Source of the DNA: JAIOZK01 sp964468645
Lineage (GTDB): Bacteria > Bacteroidota > Bacteroidia > Bacteroidales > JAIOZK01
NCBI GenBank assembly: GCA_964468645.1
Contig: CAYXUU010000020.1
Span: 27,352 to 91,351 of the forward strand
Direction of reading: 5' to 3'
Length of the DNA stretch: 64,000 bases
Shown here: in pieces, positions 43,307-51,807 of the stretch
Numbering within the stretch: position 1 is the stretch's first letter
Layout: every line of letters begins with the position of its first letter
Made by a program: the position numbers and the translations under genes
Notes under the pieces: model-generated
The model's input: the letters and a program-made list of their open reading frames with translations, nothing else
Databases searched by the model: none
Told to the model about the DNA's origin: nothing

Positions 43307-45052
43307 ATGAAGAAATGTTTGTTAGTTGTGTGGTTGTTAATGAGCAGCTTATTGTTTGCTCAAAACAATAATTGGGAGTTGATTTTTGAACAACCTGGAA
43401 ATAAAGGAATACTAATTGAGAATTTATCTTCAGATGGCTATGAGAATGATGTGTTTGGCATTGGCAGGGCTAAGTTGTCTTTTAATTCACACGCAGCTTT
43501 ACGTGTAAACCAATGGACTAAAGACAGAAATATAGGTGATGATTATGTGTACCCGTCTATTCCCTCGAAAAAACAACCAATTGATATTTTTATTTATGGA
43601 AAGAATATCTGGGTATGTGGCTACCAGGGTTTGATTGCCAGCAGCAAAGAAAACGGTTTAAGCGGAAGCTGGGAAGTACAACAAACTCCCGGAGATGACA
43701 TGTGGCTAACCAGTATTTGGTTTACCGATGAAAACAATGGTTGGGCAGTAGGTAAACTCGGGGTTATGTTATATACACAAAACGGTGGTCAAACATGGCA
43801 GAAGTATTCATCACCTGTTGGTGAAATGCATTTTTCAAGGGTTTTCTTTACAGATTCCGGAAATGGATATATCCTTGGAACACAAAAACTGGATAATATG
43901 GGCTTTCTCTTAAAAACAACCGATGCGGGAATGAACTGGAATACTGTAAAATTCAATACAAACTCATCTTTAAATTACGGATTGTTCTTTACCGATAAGA
44001 ATAACGGCTGGGTATGTGGTAGTAAAGGGATCATTGAGCATACCAGTGATGGTGGCAGAACATGGAAAACACAGCAATACTTTGGAAGTGACAGATGGGA
44101 TCTGAATGACATCTGCTTTGTATCACCTGCAGAAGGCTGGGCCTGTGGCAACAGGGGGGAGTTATACTATACTGACAACGGTGGAAATAGCTGGAGAAAA
44201 ATTAATACAGGTGAAACAAGGGATTTCAAAGCCCTTGAGTTTAACGGACCATACCTGGGATGGCTGGCAACTGGCAGGAAAATATACCAGATGAAGGATC
44301 CACGTTTTCAATATAAATCAGCTGAAAAATACAGGGCCGAACAAGAAAAAACTACGCCAACTTATCATGGGCAAATACCTGAGAAAAAAGTCGTTAAACC
44401 TGACACGCCACCCGATAGACATTCCAAAACAGTCTCTTATACAACTCTTGGAAAAGGAAACAGCTGGGAATTACGAAAGTATGATATACATCAAATTGAA
44501 CAGGCCTGTAAGCAACTCATTAAAGAGAATAAAATGGCGGTGGGTATTAACATCGATAATGGAAAGATGGCCCTGATGTACATAAATAAAATGCCATTTC
44601 ATGTGTCTGATTTTAAACTGGTGAAATATACCGATATCTCAATGATTTCACCGGGAGTAACTGAAACGATGAATTCCGGATTTATCCCTGTCGGTATGTC
44701 ACTGGCTGACCAACAGTATTATTTCCTTTTTGCCGAAACCAATCTTAATGCTACTGCATGGCAGATTGTGGAGTCTGAGCTGGATCATAATGCTGTAGAA
44801 AGCGATATTCAATCTTATCTAAACGACGCCTATATACCCCTGGCTGTATCAACACTTGCAGACCAATGGTTTTATACCCTTTTACTGCAGTTTGATGATT
44901 TCCCGGCTACAAACTGGTCTATTCGGGGATATGAAGGGATTGGAAGCCAGCAAATGCAAAATGAGGTAAATGCCGATATAGGACGTTTATTCCTTCCGAT
45001 GGGATATCTAAGTGTGGAAAACATAGCCAATGTTTTATATCTGAAATTCTAA
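43307..45052 (+). CDS. Exported YCF48/BNR-type beta-propeller protein with unrecognised C-terminal domain
   Basis: Starting at 43307 gives signal peptide MKKCLLVVWLLMSSLLFAQ; the ATG four codons upstream is less likely. The 581-residue product has a seven-bladed-type propeller (about 60-330) with the YCF48 blade pattern: WFTDENNGWAVGKLGVMLYT, TQNGGQTWQKYSS, FFTDKNNGWVCGSKGIIEHT, SDGGRTWKTQQ, AEGWACGNRGELYYTDNGGN. A hinge rich in Lys/Pro/Thr (about 340-380) precedes a C-terminal domain (about 390-580) with three related segments such as GFIPVGMSLADQQYYFLFAE, AYIPLAVSTLADQWFYTLLL and LFLPMGYLSVENIANVLYL. That domain is unrecognised but clearly repeated. No T9SS domain is seen. The role is probably in surface or periplasmic assembly. 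Confidence 0.75.
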   Translation: MKKCLLVVWLLMSSLLFAQNNNWELIFEQPGNKGILIENLSSDGYENDVFGIGRAKLSFNSHAALRVNQWTKDRNIGDDYVYPSIPSKKQPIDIFIYGKNIWVCGYQGLIASSKENGLSGSWEVQQTPGDDMWLTSIWFTDENNGWAVGKLGVMLYTQNGGQTWQKYSSPVGEMHFSRVFFTDSGNGYILGTQKLDNMGFLLKTTDAGMNWNTVKFNTNSSLNYGLFFTDKNNGWVCGSKGIIEHTSDGGRTWKTQQYFGSDRWDLNDICFVSPAEGWACGNRGELYYTDNGGNSWRKINTGETRDFKALEFNGPYLGWLATGRKIYQMKDPRFQYKSAEKYRAEQEKTTPTYHGQIPEKKVVKPDTPPDRHSKTVSYTTLGKGNSWELRKYDIHQIEQACKQLIKENKMAVGINIDNGKMALMYINKMPFHVSDFKLVKYTDISMISPGVTETMNSGFIPVGMSLADQQYYFLFAETNLNATAWQIVESELDHNAVESDIQSYLNDAYIPLAVSTLADQWFYTLLLQFDDFPATNWSIRGYEGIGSQQMQNEVNADIGRLFLPMGYLSVENIANVLYLKF

Positions 45053-45185
45053 TATTAAACCCATATTCCGGTAAAAGTATTCATGACTCCAAAAGCAGTA
45101 TTCATCTGAAAGTGTTCGCTTATAGAATTTTGCAATGATTATTCTAAAAAGCAAAAAACATAACAAATTCAGAAAGGAGTTAAAA

Positions 45186-45740
45186 ATGAAACTAATCAAC
45201 GACACAACACGAATTGTTCTTAAACTATTCACACCACAAAGACAAAAGCCAAACCCAAAACATGCTATCATAAAGGAGCTGAGCAAGGGCAATAGTCCTG
45301 GTAAAGTAAACTTCCATGTTTGTGATCGTGCGTAGATGAACAGTGTAAAAGAATGTGCTGAACGGATTTTGGCTGAAAACAAACAGATTGATGTGCTTGT
45401 AAACAATGCAGGAATTAATATGACCAAGCCTATCTTTACAGAGGTTGGTTTCGAAACCAACTGGGCAATTAATTACCTGGGGCCTTATCTTCTTACGAAT
45501 CTCCTACTCGAAAGAATTATGGTATCTGCACCAGCACGCATCGTAAATTAAACCACAAATACAGAGTTTACTAATAAAATAGATTTTGATGATATCCAAA
45601 CAAAACCGGATTTTAATACAAGCAGTTCCTATACAGAAGCCAGGTTAACGGTGAATATGTTCTCGATGGACCTGGCTGAAAAACTTAAAGATAAGGGAGT
45701 TACTGTAAACTGTCTTTGTCCCGGCCACATCAAATCAAAC
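45186..45740 (+). pseudogene. Broken retinol-dehydrogenase-like SDR gene
   Basis: One frame carries a short-chain dehydrogenase with an AAAGGAG site before ATG 45186. TAG (45333-45335) and TAA (45549-45551) interrupt it. The pieces align to the SDR order: GKVNFHVCDRA (normally ...xxCDLAS), MNSVKECAERILAENKQIDV, LVNNAGINMT, NWAINYLGPYLLTNLLLERI, APARIVN-stop, KIDFDDIQTKPDFN, SYTEARLTVNMFSMDLAEKL (the catalytic YxxxK here reads YTEAR) and VTVNCLCPGHIKSN. The N-terminal TGxxxGIG cofactor motif is missing, so part of the 5' end is deleted. The frame then runs on without a break into an unrelated secreted protein. Confidence 0.85.
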
Positions 45741-47819
45741 TTCGTTTTCAGGATCAGTGGAAACGGGGCGCAGGCATCAGGAATCATTAATCCCACACCT
45801 GCTTCTGATACCTGGGTAAACTACAAGATCAGCCTGAATCCGGCAGACTGGACCGTGGATTACGGATCATGGAGCGCATTGCTCAATAATGTAGAGACCC
45901 TCCTGGTTACTGTGGAATATATCAATGGTGATGAATATAACCGCCTTGACAATATCAGCCTATCCTTTTCTCCATCCAGAATTCCGATATCACCGGTTAT
46001 ATGTTCAGGTTTTGAAAGTGGCGGTTTTGACAACTGGGCTTTCCAGGGACAGGGAAGCGTATCAAACATCACCTCCGGCGGGAGCCCGGGGAAGTACTTG
46101 AAGATCGATAACAACAATTCTGCAACTGCTTATGCTTATGCGCCAACAAAATTCCTTGGGAACTGGACCCAGGTTGAAAATGCAGCAGATATCTGCTTTG
46201 ACTTGATGGTCAGCGACTATACGGGTTCTACATTACTGGATGATGCGTTTCTCAGGATCTCCGGGCCTGGTGGTGTCGCCAGAATCCCTATGACTACCAA
46301 TGTAGAAAATGCATTCGGACAATGGTACTCTTTTACCTTCCCGATTCAAGCGGCCTCATGGACCATGGTTAGTGGCAGCTGGGGAGCACTTATGGACGAG
46401 GTCACGGAAATGATTGTATGCCTTGAGTTCACTGACGGATCGGAAACCGTTGGATTTGATGACTTCTGTATATCCGACCTGCCGCCCGTTGCTGATTTTT
46501 CTGCTGATCCCGTTTATACATTCGTTGGAAATCCGGTACAATTCACAGATCTGTCAGATATATTTCCAACAAGCTGGTCATGGACTTTTGGCGATGGCAA
46601 TTCCAGCGCTGAAAAAAATCCGTCCCACACATACAACCAAAGCGGCATTTATACTGTTACACTAACTGTTGCAAATAATTACGGGAATGATGTAGAACAA
46701 AAGACAGGCTACATCCAGGTTGAACCGATTGACCAGTGTCATAAGTTTTCAGATGACTTCAGTCTGCCAACAATTCAACCGGCGTGGACCTTGCACAATG
46801 GAAGCTGGGAGATCAGCTCAGGCACAATGAGGCAATATTCAAACTATTATGGTGGCACTATTATCGATGGATGTTTTGCCATTACGGGAAGCCCCCTCTG
46901 GGAAGATTACCAGATCACTGCAGATCTACAATCAACTGACAATGACAGGATAGGCCTGGTATTTAATTTTCAGGACTATCAGAATATGTATCTGTTTCGG
47001 TGGTATCTTGAAACGCCAGAACGTGTTCTGTCAAAATGGGAGGGTGGAGTTGAAACAATATTGGATTCTGACAATACGGGATATAGCAAGAACACATGGT
47101 ACGAGGTGAAAGTTGGCTGTTACAATGGAAATATCACTGTAACAATTGACGATACGGAAATTTTTAATGTCACGGACAACACATTCACCTCCGGGAAAGC
47201 AGGCCTTTTCTGCAGGGCCAACCAGAGTAGTTACTGGGATAATGTTGTGATAGAATGTACAATAGATGATACAACAGGGCTTCAGAACGAGACAATTTCA
47301 AGTGGGCAGACAGCTTGTTATGAAGCAACAGATGTGATTACTGTTGCCGGTGGCGGAACAACATTCATTGTTGAGAATGGTGGAAGTGTAACCCTTGGTG
47401 CCGGACAAAAGATCAGCTTCCTGCCCGGCTCAACTGTTGAGGAGGGAGGATATCTGCACGCATTTATTGATACCTTAGGACCATGGTGTATTCCCGGTAG
47501 TATGCAACCTCCGGTAACTGAAATTGATGATGTAGTAAATGAACAGACTTTCAGAGGTAACAGCAACCCCCCTGAAAGCAACTGTAAAATTTATCCCAAC
47601 CCAACTACCGGCACATTTACATTGGAATTACTAAACATTGATCCGGAACAAAAGGTTTTCGTCGATATTTACTCTATTCAGGGTGAAAAGATGCTCACTA
47701 AGCAGTTTACCGGTGACATAAAACATGAGTTTTCACTCATTAATCAAGCACCGGGGATTTACTTTATAAGATTAATACACGGTGAAGTAGTTGAAACGTT
47801 TAAGATCATCAGACAATAA
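45651..47819 (+). CDS. Chimeric frame: SDR tail fused to a PKD/LamG-like T9SS protein
   Basis: From ATG 45651 the first 30 codons are the SDR end (MDLAEKLKDKGVTVNCLCPG). At about 45740 the sequence changes to FVFRISGNGAQASGIINPTP, part of a secreted beta-rich protein. That part has two similar carbohydrate-binding-like domains (WVNYKISLNPADWTVDYGSW and WYSFTFPIQAASWTMVSGSW), a PKD domain (SWTFGDGNSSAEKNPSHTYN), a LamG/DUF1080-like domain (ITADLQSTDNDRIGLVFNFQ), a short repeat-type module and a T9SS type A domain (IYPNPTTGTFTLELLN, IYSIQGEKMLTKQF, APGIYFIRLIHG). The signal peptide and N-terminus of the secreted protein are lost, so translation from this start could not send it to the T9SS. It is most likely a pseudogene with an intact 3' part. 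Confidence 0.75.
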   Translation: MNMFSMDLAEKLKDKGVTVNCLCPGHIKSNFVFRISGNGAQASGIINPTPASDTWVNYKISLNPADWTVDYGSWSALLNNVETLLVTVEYINGDEYNRLDNISLSFSPSRIPISPVICSGFESGGFDNWAFQGQGSVSNITSGGSPGKYLKIDNNNSATAYAYAPTKFLGNWTQVENAADICFDLMVSDYTGSTLLDDAFLRISGPGGVARIPMTTNVENAFGQWYSFTFPIQAASWTMVSGSWGALMDEVTEMIVCLEFTDGSETVGFDDFCISDLPPVADFSADPVYTFVGNPVQFTDLSDIFPTSWSWTFGDGNSSAEKNPSHTYNQSGIYTVTLTVANNYGNDVEQKTGYIQVEPIDQCHKFSDDFSLPTIQPAWTLHNGSWEISSGTMRQYSNYYGGTIIDGCFAITGSPLWEDYQITADLQSTDNDRIGLVFNFQDYQNMYLFRWYLETPERVLSKWEGGVETILDSDNTGYSKNTWYEVKVGCYNGNITVTIDDTEIFNVTDNTFTSGKAGLFCRANQSSYWDNVVIECTIDDTTGLQNETISSGQTACYEATDVITVAGGGTTFIVENGGSVTLGAGQKISFLPGSTVEEGGYLHAFIDTLGPWCIPGSMQPPVTEIDDVVNEQTFRGNSNPPESNCKIYPNPTTGTFTLELLNIDPEQKVFVDIYSIQGEKMLTKQFTGDIKHEFSLINQAPGIYFIRLIHGEVVETFKIIRQ

Positions 47820-47932
47820 TTGTTAGGGTCGTAATTGTCGTGACTGTATTAAACAATACTTTAATTACTAATTTGCTTTCATATCAGATAATTGTTATAT
47901 CTGACAATTAATTAAGATAAGATGAATTATCT

Positions 47933-48100
47933 GGCATTTCAAATCCTGATGATTTACGATCTCTTGCACTGGAAAAATGCAGAGCGCTTCATATGGAAGG
48001 GATTGCAGCTGATGTAAAACCGTTTTTATTTAACACCAAAGATGAGAAAAGTATTCTTCTTTTCCCAAAATATAAGGAACAGGCTAAATTAATCCGATAG
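47933..48100 (+). pseudogene. C-terminal fragment of an unidentified gene
   Basis: A frame of about 55 codons without a start reads GISNPDDLRSLALEKCRALH, MEGIAADVKPFLFNTKDEKS and ILLFPKYKEQAKLIR, then a stop. It looks like a genuine protein end; an AbiEii-type nucleotidyltransferase tail is one possibility but is not established. It overlaps the truncated 3' end of the serine hydrolase on the other strand, which marks the deletion junction. Confidence 0.4.
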
Positions 48101-49070
48101 ATTGTGAAATAATCCCAAGACCATAACTAAAGCCTGACAATGGAGTAAAGGCCAGCATGGCCTGCAAAGTTGATTCCTCGATATAAAGATCGCCGGATAC
48201 CAACGCCTTGAAAAAGATATATAGATCCTCAGCGGTTGAGATCATTTGTCCATGAGCCCATTCGAAGTACATTGGCAGTGTTTGATCATCTATCGTTAAA
48301 ACCGTGTTATTGATGAAGGGCATATACCCCTTCGCATAGTTTTGCTGGGGAACCCCTTCGCTCCAGGAAAAGGTATTGCTGAGGTTTAAGGGAGTTAATA
48401 TCCTGTCCCTGATATTTTGCTCCATACTTTTTCCGGTGACCGATTCGGTGATCAGGCCAAGTAAAATATAATTGGTGTTGGAGTAATGAAAAATAAACCC
48501 GGGTTCTTCAAAGTGGCTCGATTGGGAGCTTACAGTATAGTTTATCAATTCATAGGGTGTCCATGGTTGGTGTGGATCAGTCAACAGCATCATAATAAAT
48601 GTAGTATCCTCAAAATCAGGTATGCCGCTGGAATGGTTAAGCAATTGCCTGATGGTTACTTCATCACCGTAAGGAAATTTTGAAACGATGGAATCATGTA
48701 AATAATTGTTCATATTGTGGTCAATGCTGAGTAACTTCTCTTCCCATAGCTGCAATACCACGGTTGCCAAAAATGTTTTGGAAATACTGGCAATCCTCAT
48801 TTTGGTATTTTTCCCCATGGGAGTATTATTATCCATATCGGCAAGTCCAATACCAATATAGCAAAGCTCCCCTTTTGCATTTTGAATATATGCCGATAAA
48901 CCCGGTATATTGTATTTCGCTAAACTGTCGTTGAGCGCTTTTTCAACTTTATGATGAAAGGTATTTCCTGGTACAATTATTTCTTCATTGCTTTTCCTGC
49001 AGGAAACTAATATTATTAGCGAAATAACGACAATAATGATTAAGAAGGATGAAATCGATTTAATTATCAG
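48084..49070 (-). pseudogene. Serine hydrolase lipoprotein, 3'-truncated and without ATG start
   Basis: A paralogue of the gene at 27672. From CTG at 49070 the frame reads as a lipoprotein signal peptide (LIIKSISSFLIIIVVISLII, then LVSC). An in-frame TAG of the upstream gene lies only six codons before, and no ATG, GTG or TTG is available, so CTG probably replaced an ATG. The catalytic SISKTFLA (SxxK) and the YSNTNYILLGLI (YxN) motifs are present. The end (FSYGLGIISQSIGLI) stops where the WGHxG motif and about 80 more residues should follow, at the join with the fragment at 47933. An in-frame ATG at 48836 exists but would give a product without a signal peptide. I infer a broken gene. Confidence 0.75.
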
Positions 49071-49085
49071 GTTTTTATTATTAGG

Positions 49086-50774
49086 CTATTGTATCAATAA
49101 TTTTTCTGCCTGATATTCCTGATCATTGTATATACTCACAAAATAGAGTCCCGATTTAAGCTCTCTAATATCAATTGATACTCCCTCATCGTACTGTTCA
49201 ATTTTCCTGATCATCCTGCCGCTCAAATCGGTGATCCTGATATTCACCGGATTGTTGGAACCGGATTCGACTATAAAAGTTGTGGTAGCAGGATTGGGAT
49301 AAATATGATACTTCGTTATCCTTTCAATTTCAGGAATATCAAGTAAAATACTCAGCGCATAATTCAACTCTACATCCTTACCTTCCTGCCATTGTTCAAT
49401 AACCCTGTCGACCGTCAAAGGGATTTTGATATCAGGTTGCACCCCACCAACAAGCGAGGAATCAGTGTCAATCTGAATGACTTTATCTTCATCCAGTGAA
49501 CGGGCATACGGGAAAAGGATAAACTGCAGTGAATCGGGCATAATAACAACGTATGGAATAATCGCGAAAGAACCGTTAGTACCCCAGAATGAAACGATCC
49601 GGGCATTGGGTAATCGTTGTAATACCATAGGAATCCCTTCGCCAGTGCTGATGTCCTTTGGGCTTACCATGGCTATTACCTCTCCGTTGAAATATGGGAT
49701 TTCCGGTACTGTGATGATTGAATCAAGGATTTCATAATTTTCATCACTGGTTCCCGTAATGTACTCATAGAACATGGGTGACTCAATAAAAAATCCTGAA
49801 ATTGCCGAACCCAGGAGATCGTTACCACCATTATTTTGTCTTAGGTCAAAAATCAATTTATCAATATTATGATTATTGAAGTGAGTGATGGCCTCTTTTA
49901 CTTTGAGATAGATTTCGGTCTGCCTGATCTCCTCAAGGGTCAGGCTATCGGGAGCATCCTCATCTGCAACATGTAAATAACCAACCTGCTCATTCATGAT
50001 CTTGTAAACAACTTTGTCGGTAGTTTCCTGTACAGGAGCTGTAAGTTGGAAAGCCTGATAAAATAATGAAAACGTATCCGATACGGCTGTCAGGGTAACA
50101 TTATGCTGGTTTCCTGTTTCGTGGGATTCGAAGGTCAGATCAATCACTGCACCAACAGAATCCCTTGATAGAATCTCATAACGACTGATCAACCGACCCT
50201 CTTTAGTAGCATAATTGGCCGATACTCCATTTGGGTTATTATACACTTCCATTTCAGGAACTTCCAGTATCGGGGTACCATTCCAGGAAATGATCTCATC
50301 GCCACACCGCAGGCCGGCTGAATATGCAGGACCCCATTCCGGGACAATATTTACAACGATACTGCCATCCGTAACTGGAATCATATTCAACCCGAAACTT
50401 CCTGCCTGCCTTGAGTGAACATAGGCTTGAGTAAGATCAATCATTGTAATGTGTCCGTCGGGTATGGATAAAAGGTACTCCAGTAATGCTCCGGTAAACA
50501 TAACAAAATCAGCCTCGTTTTGTGCTTCTTCAACTTTTGGTTGGGTAATGGTTTTCTTTTGGTCCCATTCTATGGCTTTCCATTTCGTAAAAGGATACCT
50601 CTCATCCATAAGGGTGTGGAGGGAATCAAATGCATTTAACCAGTTCAGGGCACTGAGATTAAAAAACTGCAATTCTTTATGAATCAGGGCGCGGCCGTTA
50701 TCGGGATTGTTTTGTGTCTGAGCATTTAAGGATATAAAGAGTACCAGAATAATTATCGCATATATTTTTTTCAT
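49086..50774 (-). CDS. Secreted S41-family peptidase with T9SS type A sorting domain (second copy)
   Basis: A 562-residue paralogue of the gene at 25798. The signal peptide is MKKIYAIIILVLFISLNAQT. It has a similar helical start (NWLNAFDSLHTLMDERYPFT), a PDZ-like domain (GLRCGDEIISWNGTPIL), the S41 core (YLHVADEDAPDSLTL, KLIFDLRQNNGGNDLLGSAI, and the nucleophile region KDISTGEGIPMVLQRL, Ser in STGEG), and the same C-terminal insert (GTNGSFAIIPYVVIMP). The T9SS type A domain reads IYPNPATTTFIVESGS, ITDLSGRMIRKIEQ and LKSGLYFVSIYN. It is followed on the same strand by the truncated serine hydrolase. Paired arrangement with a serine hydrolase is conserved in both copies, in reversed order. Confidence 0.9.
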   Translation of the reverse strand: MKKIYAIIILVLFISLNAQTQNNPDNGRALIHKELQFFNLSALNWLNAFDSLHTLMDERYPFTKWKAIEWDQKKTITQPKVEEAQNEADFVMFTGALLEYLLSIPDGHITMIDLTQAYVHSRQAGSFGLNMIPVTDGSIVVNIVPEWGPAYSAGLRCGDEIISWNGTPILEVPEMEVYNNPNGVSANYATKEGRLISRYEILSRDSVGAVIDLTFESHETGNQHNVTLTAVSDTFSLFYQAFQLTAPVQETTDKVVYKIMNEQVGYLHVADEDAPDSLTLEEIRQTEIYLKVKEAITHFNNHNIDKLIFDLRQNNGGNDLLGSAISGFFIESPMFYEYITGTSDENYEILDSIITVPEIPYFNGEVIAMVSPKDISTGEGIPMVLQRLPNARIVSFWGTNGSFAIIPYVVIMPDSLQFILFPYARSLDEDKVIQIDTDSSLVGGVQPDIKIPLTVDRVIEQWQEGKDVELNYALSILLDIPEIERITKYHIYPNPATTTFIVESGSNNPVNIRITDLSGRMIRKIEQYDEGVSIDIRELKSGLYFVSIYNDQEYQAEKLLIQ

Positions 50775-51020
50775 AGGTGTTGTTATTAAAATTTATTATT
50801 AACATCCAATACATTATAGCAATTTTTAATCCATGTAAGGAAGTTGCTTCATGGTTAAACTTAAAAGCTAATATCCTGATAACAATGAACAGAATTACCC
50901 AGAATAATTATTATGGGTAGTGAAGCATGTTACATACAATATTATAAATTATATTTTGATAATCAAAATTTTAACAACAAAAACGTAATAATGACAATTA
51001 TCTTGATTTAAGCCAGAACA

Positions 51021-51296
51021 TTAACCTGTAAGTAACTGAAGATTACACATTTGAAATGAATCCTTTGAAACAGTTCCGGTTTCAAATACATATGATGCTG
51101 TATTTACTGTGGGAATTGATAATCCAATCGAGAGTGAGCTGATTGTTTGCATTTTCCCTAATGCGATAAGCCCAATATTATTATATACATCCAGCAATAC
51201 CCTTTTTCTTGATGTGGTACTTTCCAGAATAATTTGATAATTAGTTTCGGCTAATTTGTTTTTTTGATTGTCGAAGGAAATGTTTCCCAACTGCAA
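51021..51296 (-). pseudogene. TPR-type fragment
   Basis: A 91-residue frame whose first half (LGNISFDNQKNKLAETNYQI, ILESTTSRKRVLLDVYNNIG, LIALGKM) resembles consecutive tetratricopeptide helices with A/G at turn positions. The second half is unlike a TPR. No signal peptide, partner or full repeat array is present, so it is probably a remnant of a TPR-containing regulator such as the one at 62094. Confidence 0.35.
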
Positions 51297-51408
51297 TAAG
51301 GCATTAATAATCCCAAATTATGCATTGGGAATGCAATGAAACAATGTATTAGTTGGGATTATCCCGATTTACAAGATGTTGTATTTCATCATTCAGGTGA
51401 ATATTAAT

Positions 51409-51466
51409 TTATGATGAAAATATGGTTGCCTTGTATGAAAACGGAAATGCATGGTACATTATAAAA
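51409..51466 (+). pseudogene. Solo remnant of a giant-protein propeller blade
   Basis: The plus strand reads YDENMVALYENGNAWYIIKN, which matches the blade segment YDDKIAWYENGNAWYQTII repeated in the downstream gene. It lies about 340 bases before that gene's start, has no start codon and is flanked by noncoding DNA, so it is a stray piece of one 141-base unit. Confidence 0.65.
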
Positions 51467-51807
51467 AATGGTTAGGGCCCCATTATTTTATATACTCCAG
51501 GTCTTCCTACGGTTATCCTTATGCCAGCATCTTTTTAATCACAATAAGTATAATCCTTTAACCGGAACTGCTTATAAGAAACAGAATTATTGAATCATAT
51601 TTATACATATATATACTTATTACTTAGAACGCAATATAAATACTACCTCATACATTATCATTATATGTTTTTTTTATATATTTAAGCCATGTTGAAGGTC
51701 CAGCAAACAATCACTTCTTATCAGATACTCACTCATCCTGCTGGAACTAGTTACACACTTGGTTTTCTGTAATATATATGGAATCAATCATATTAAAATA
51801 TAAATAA
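51467..51807 (+). promoter_or_regulatory. Leader and promoter region of the giant repeat gene
   Basis: A 341-base AT-rich region. No clear -7 box was found. A TATATATGTTTTTTTTATATATTTAA string near 51660-51690 marks a strongly AT-rich segment. No coding frame is present. Confidence 0.3.
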
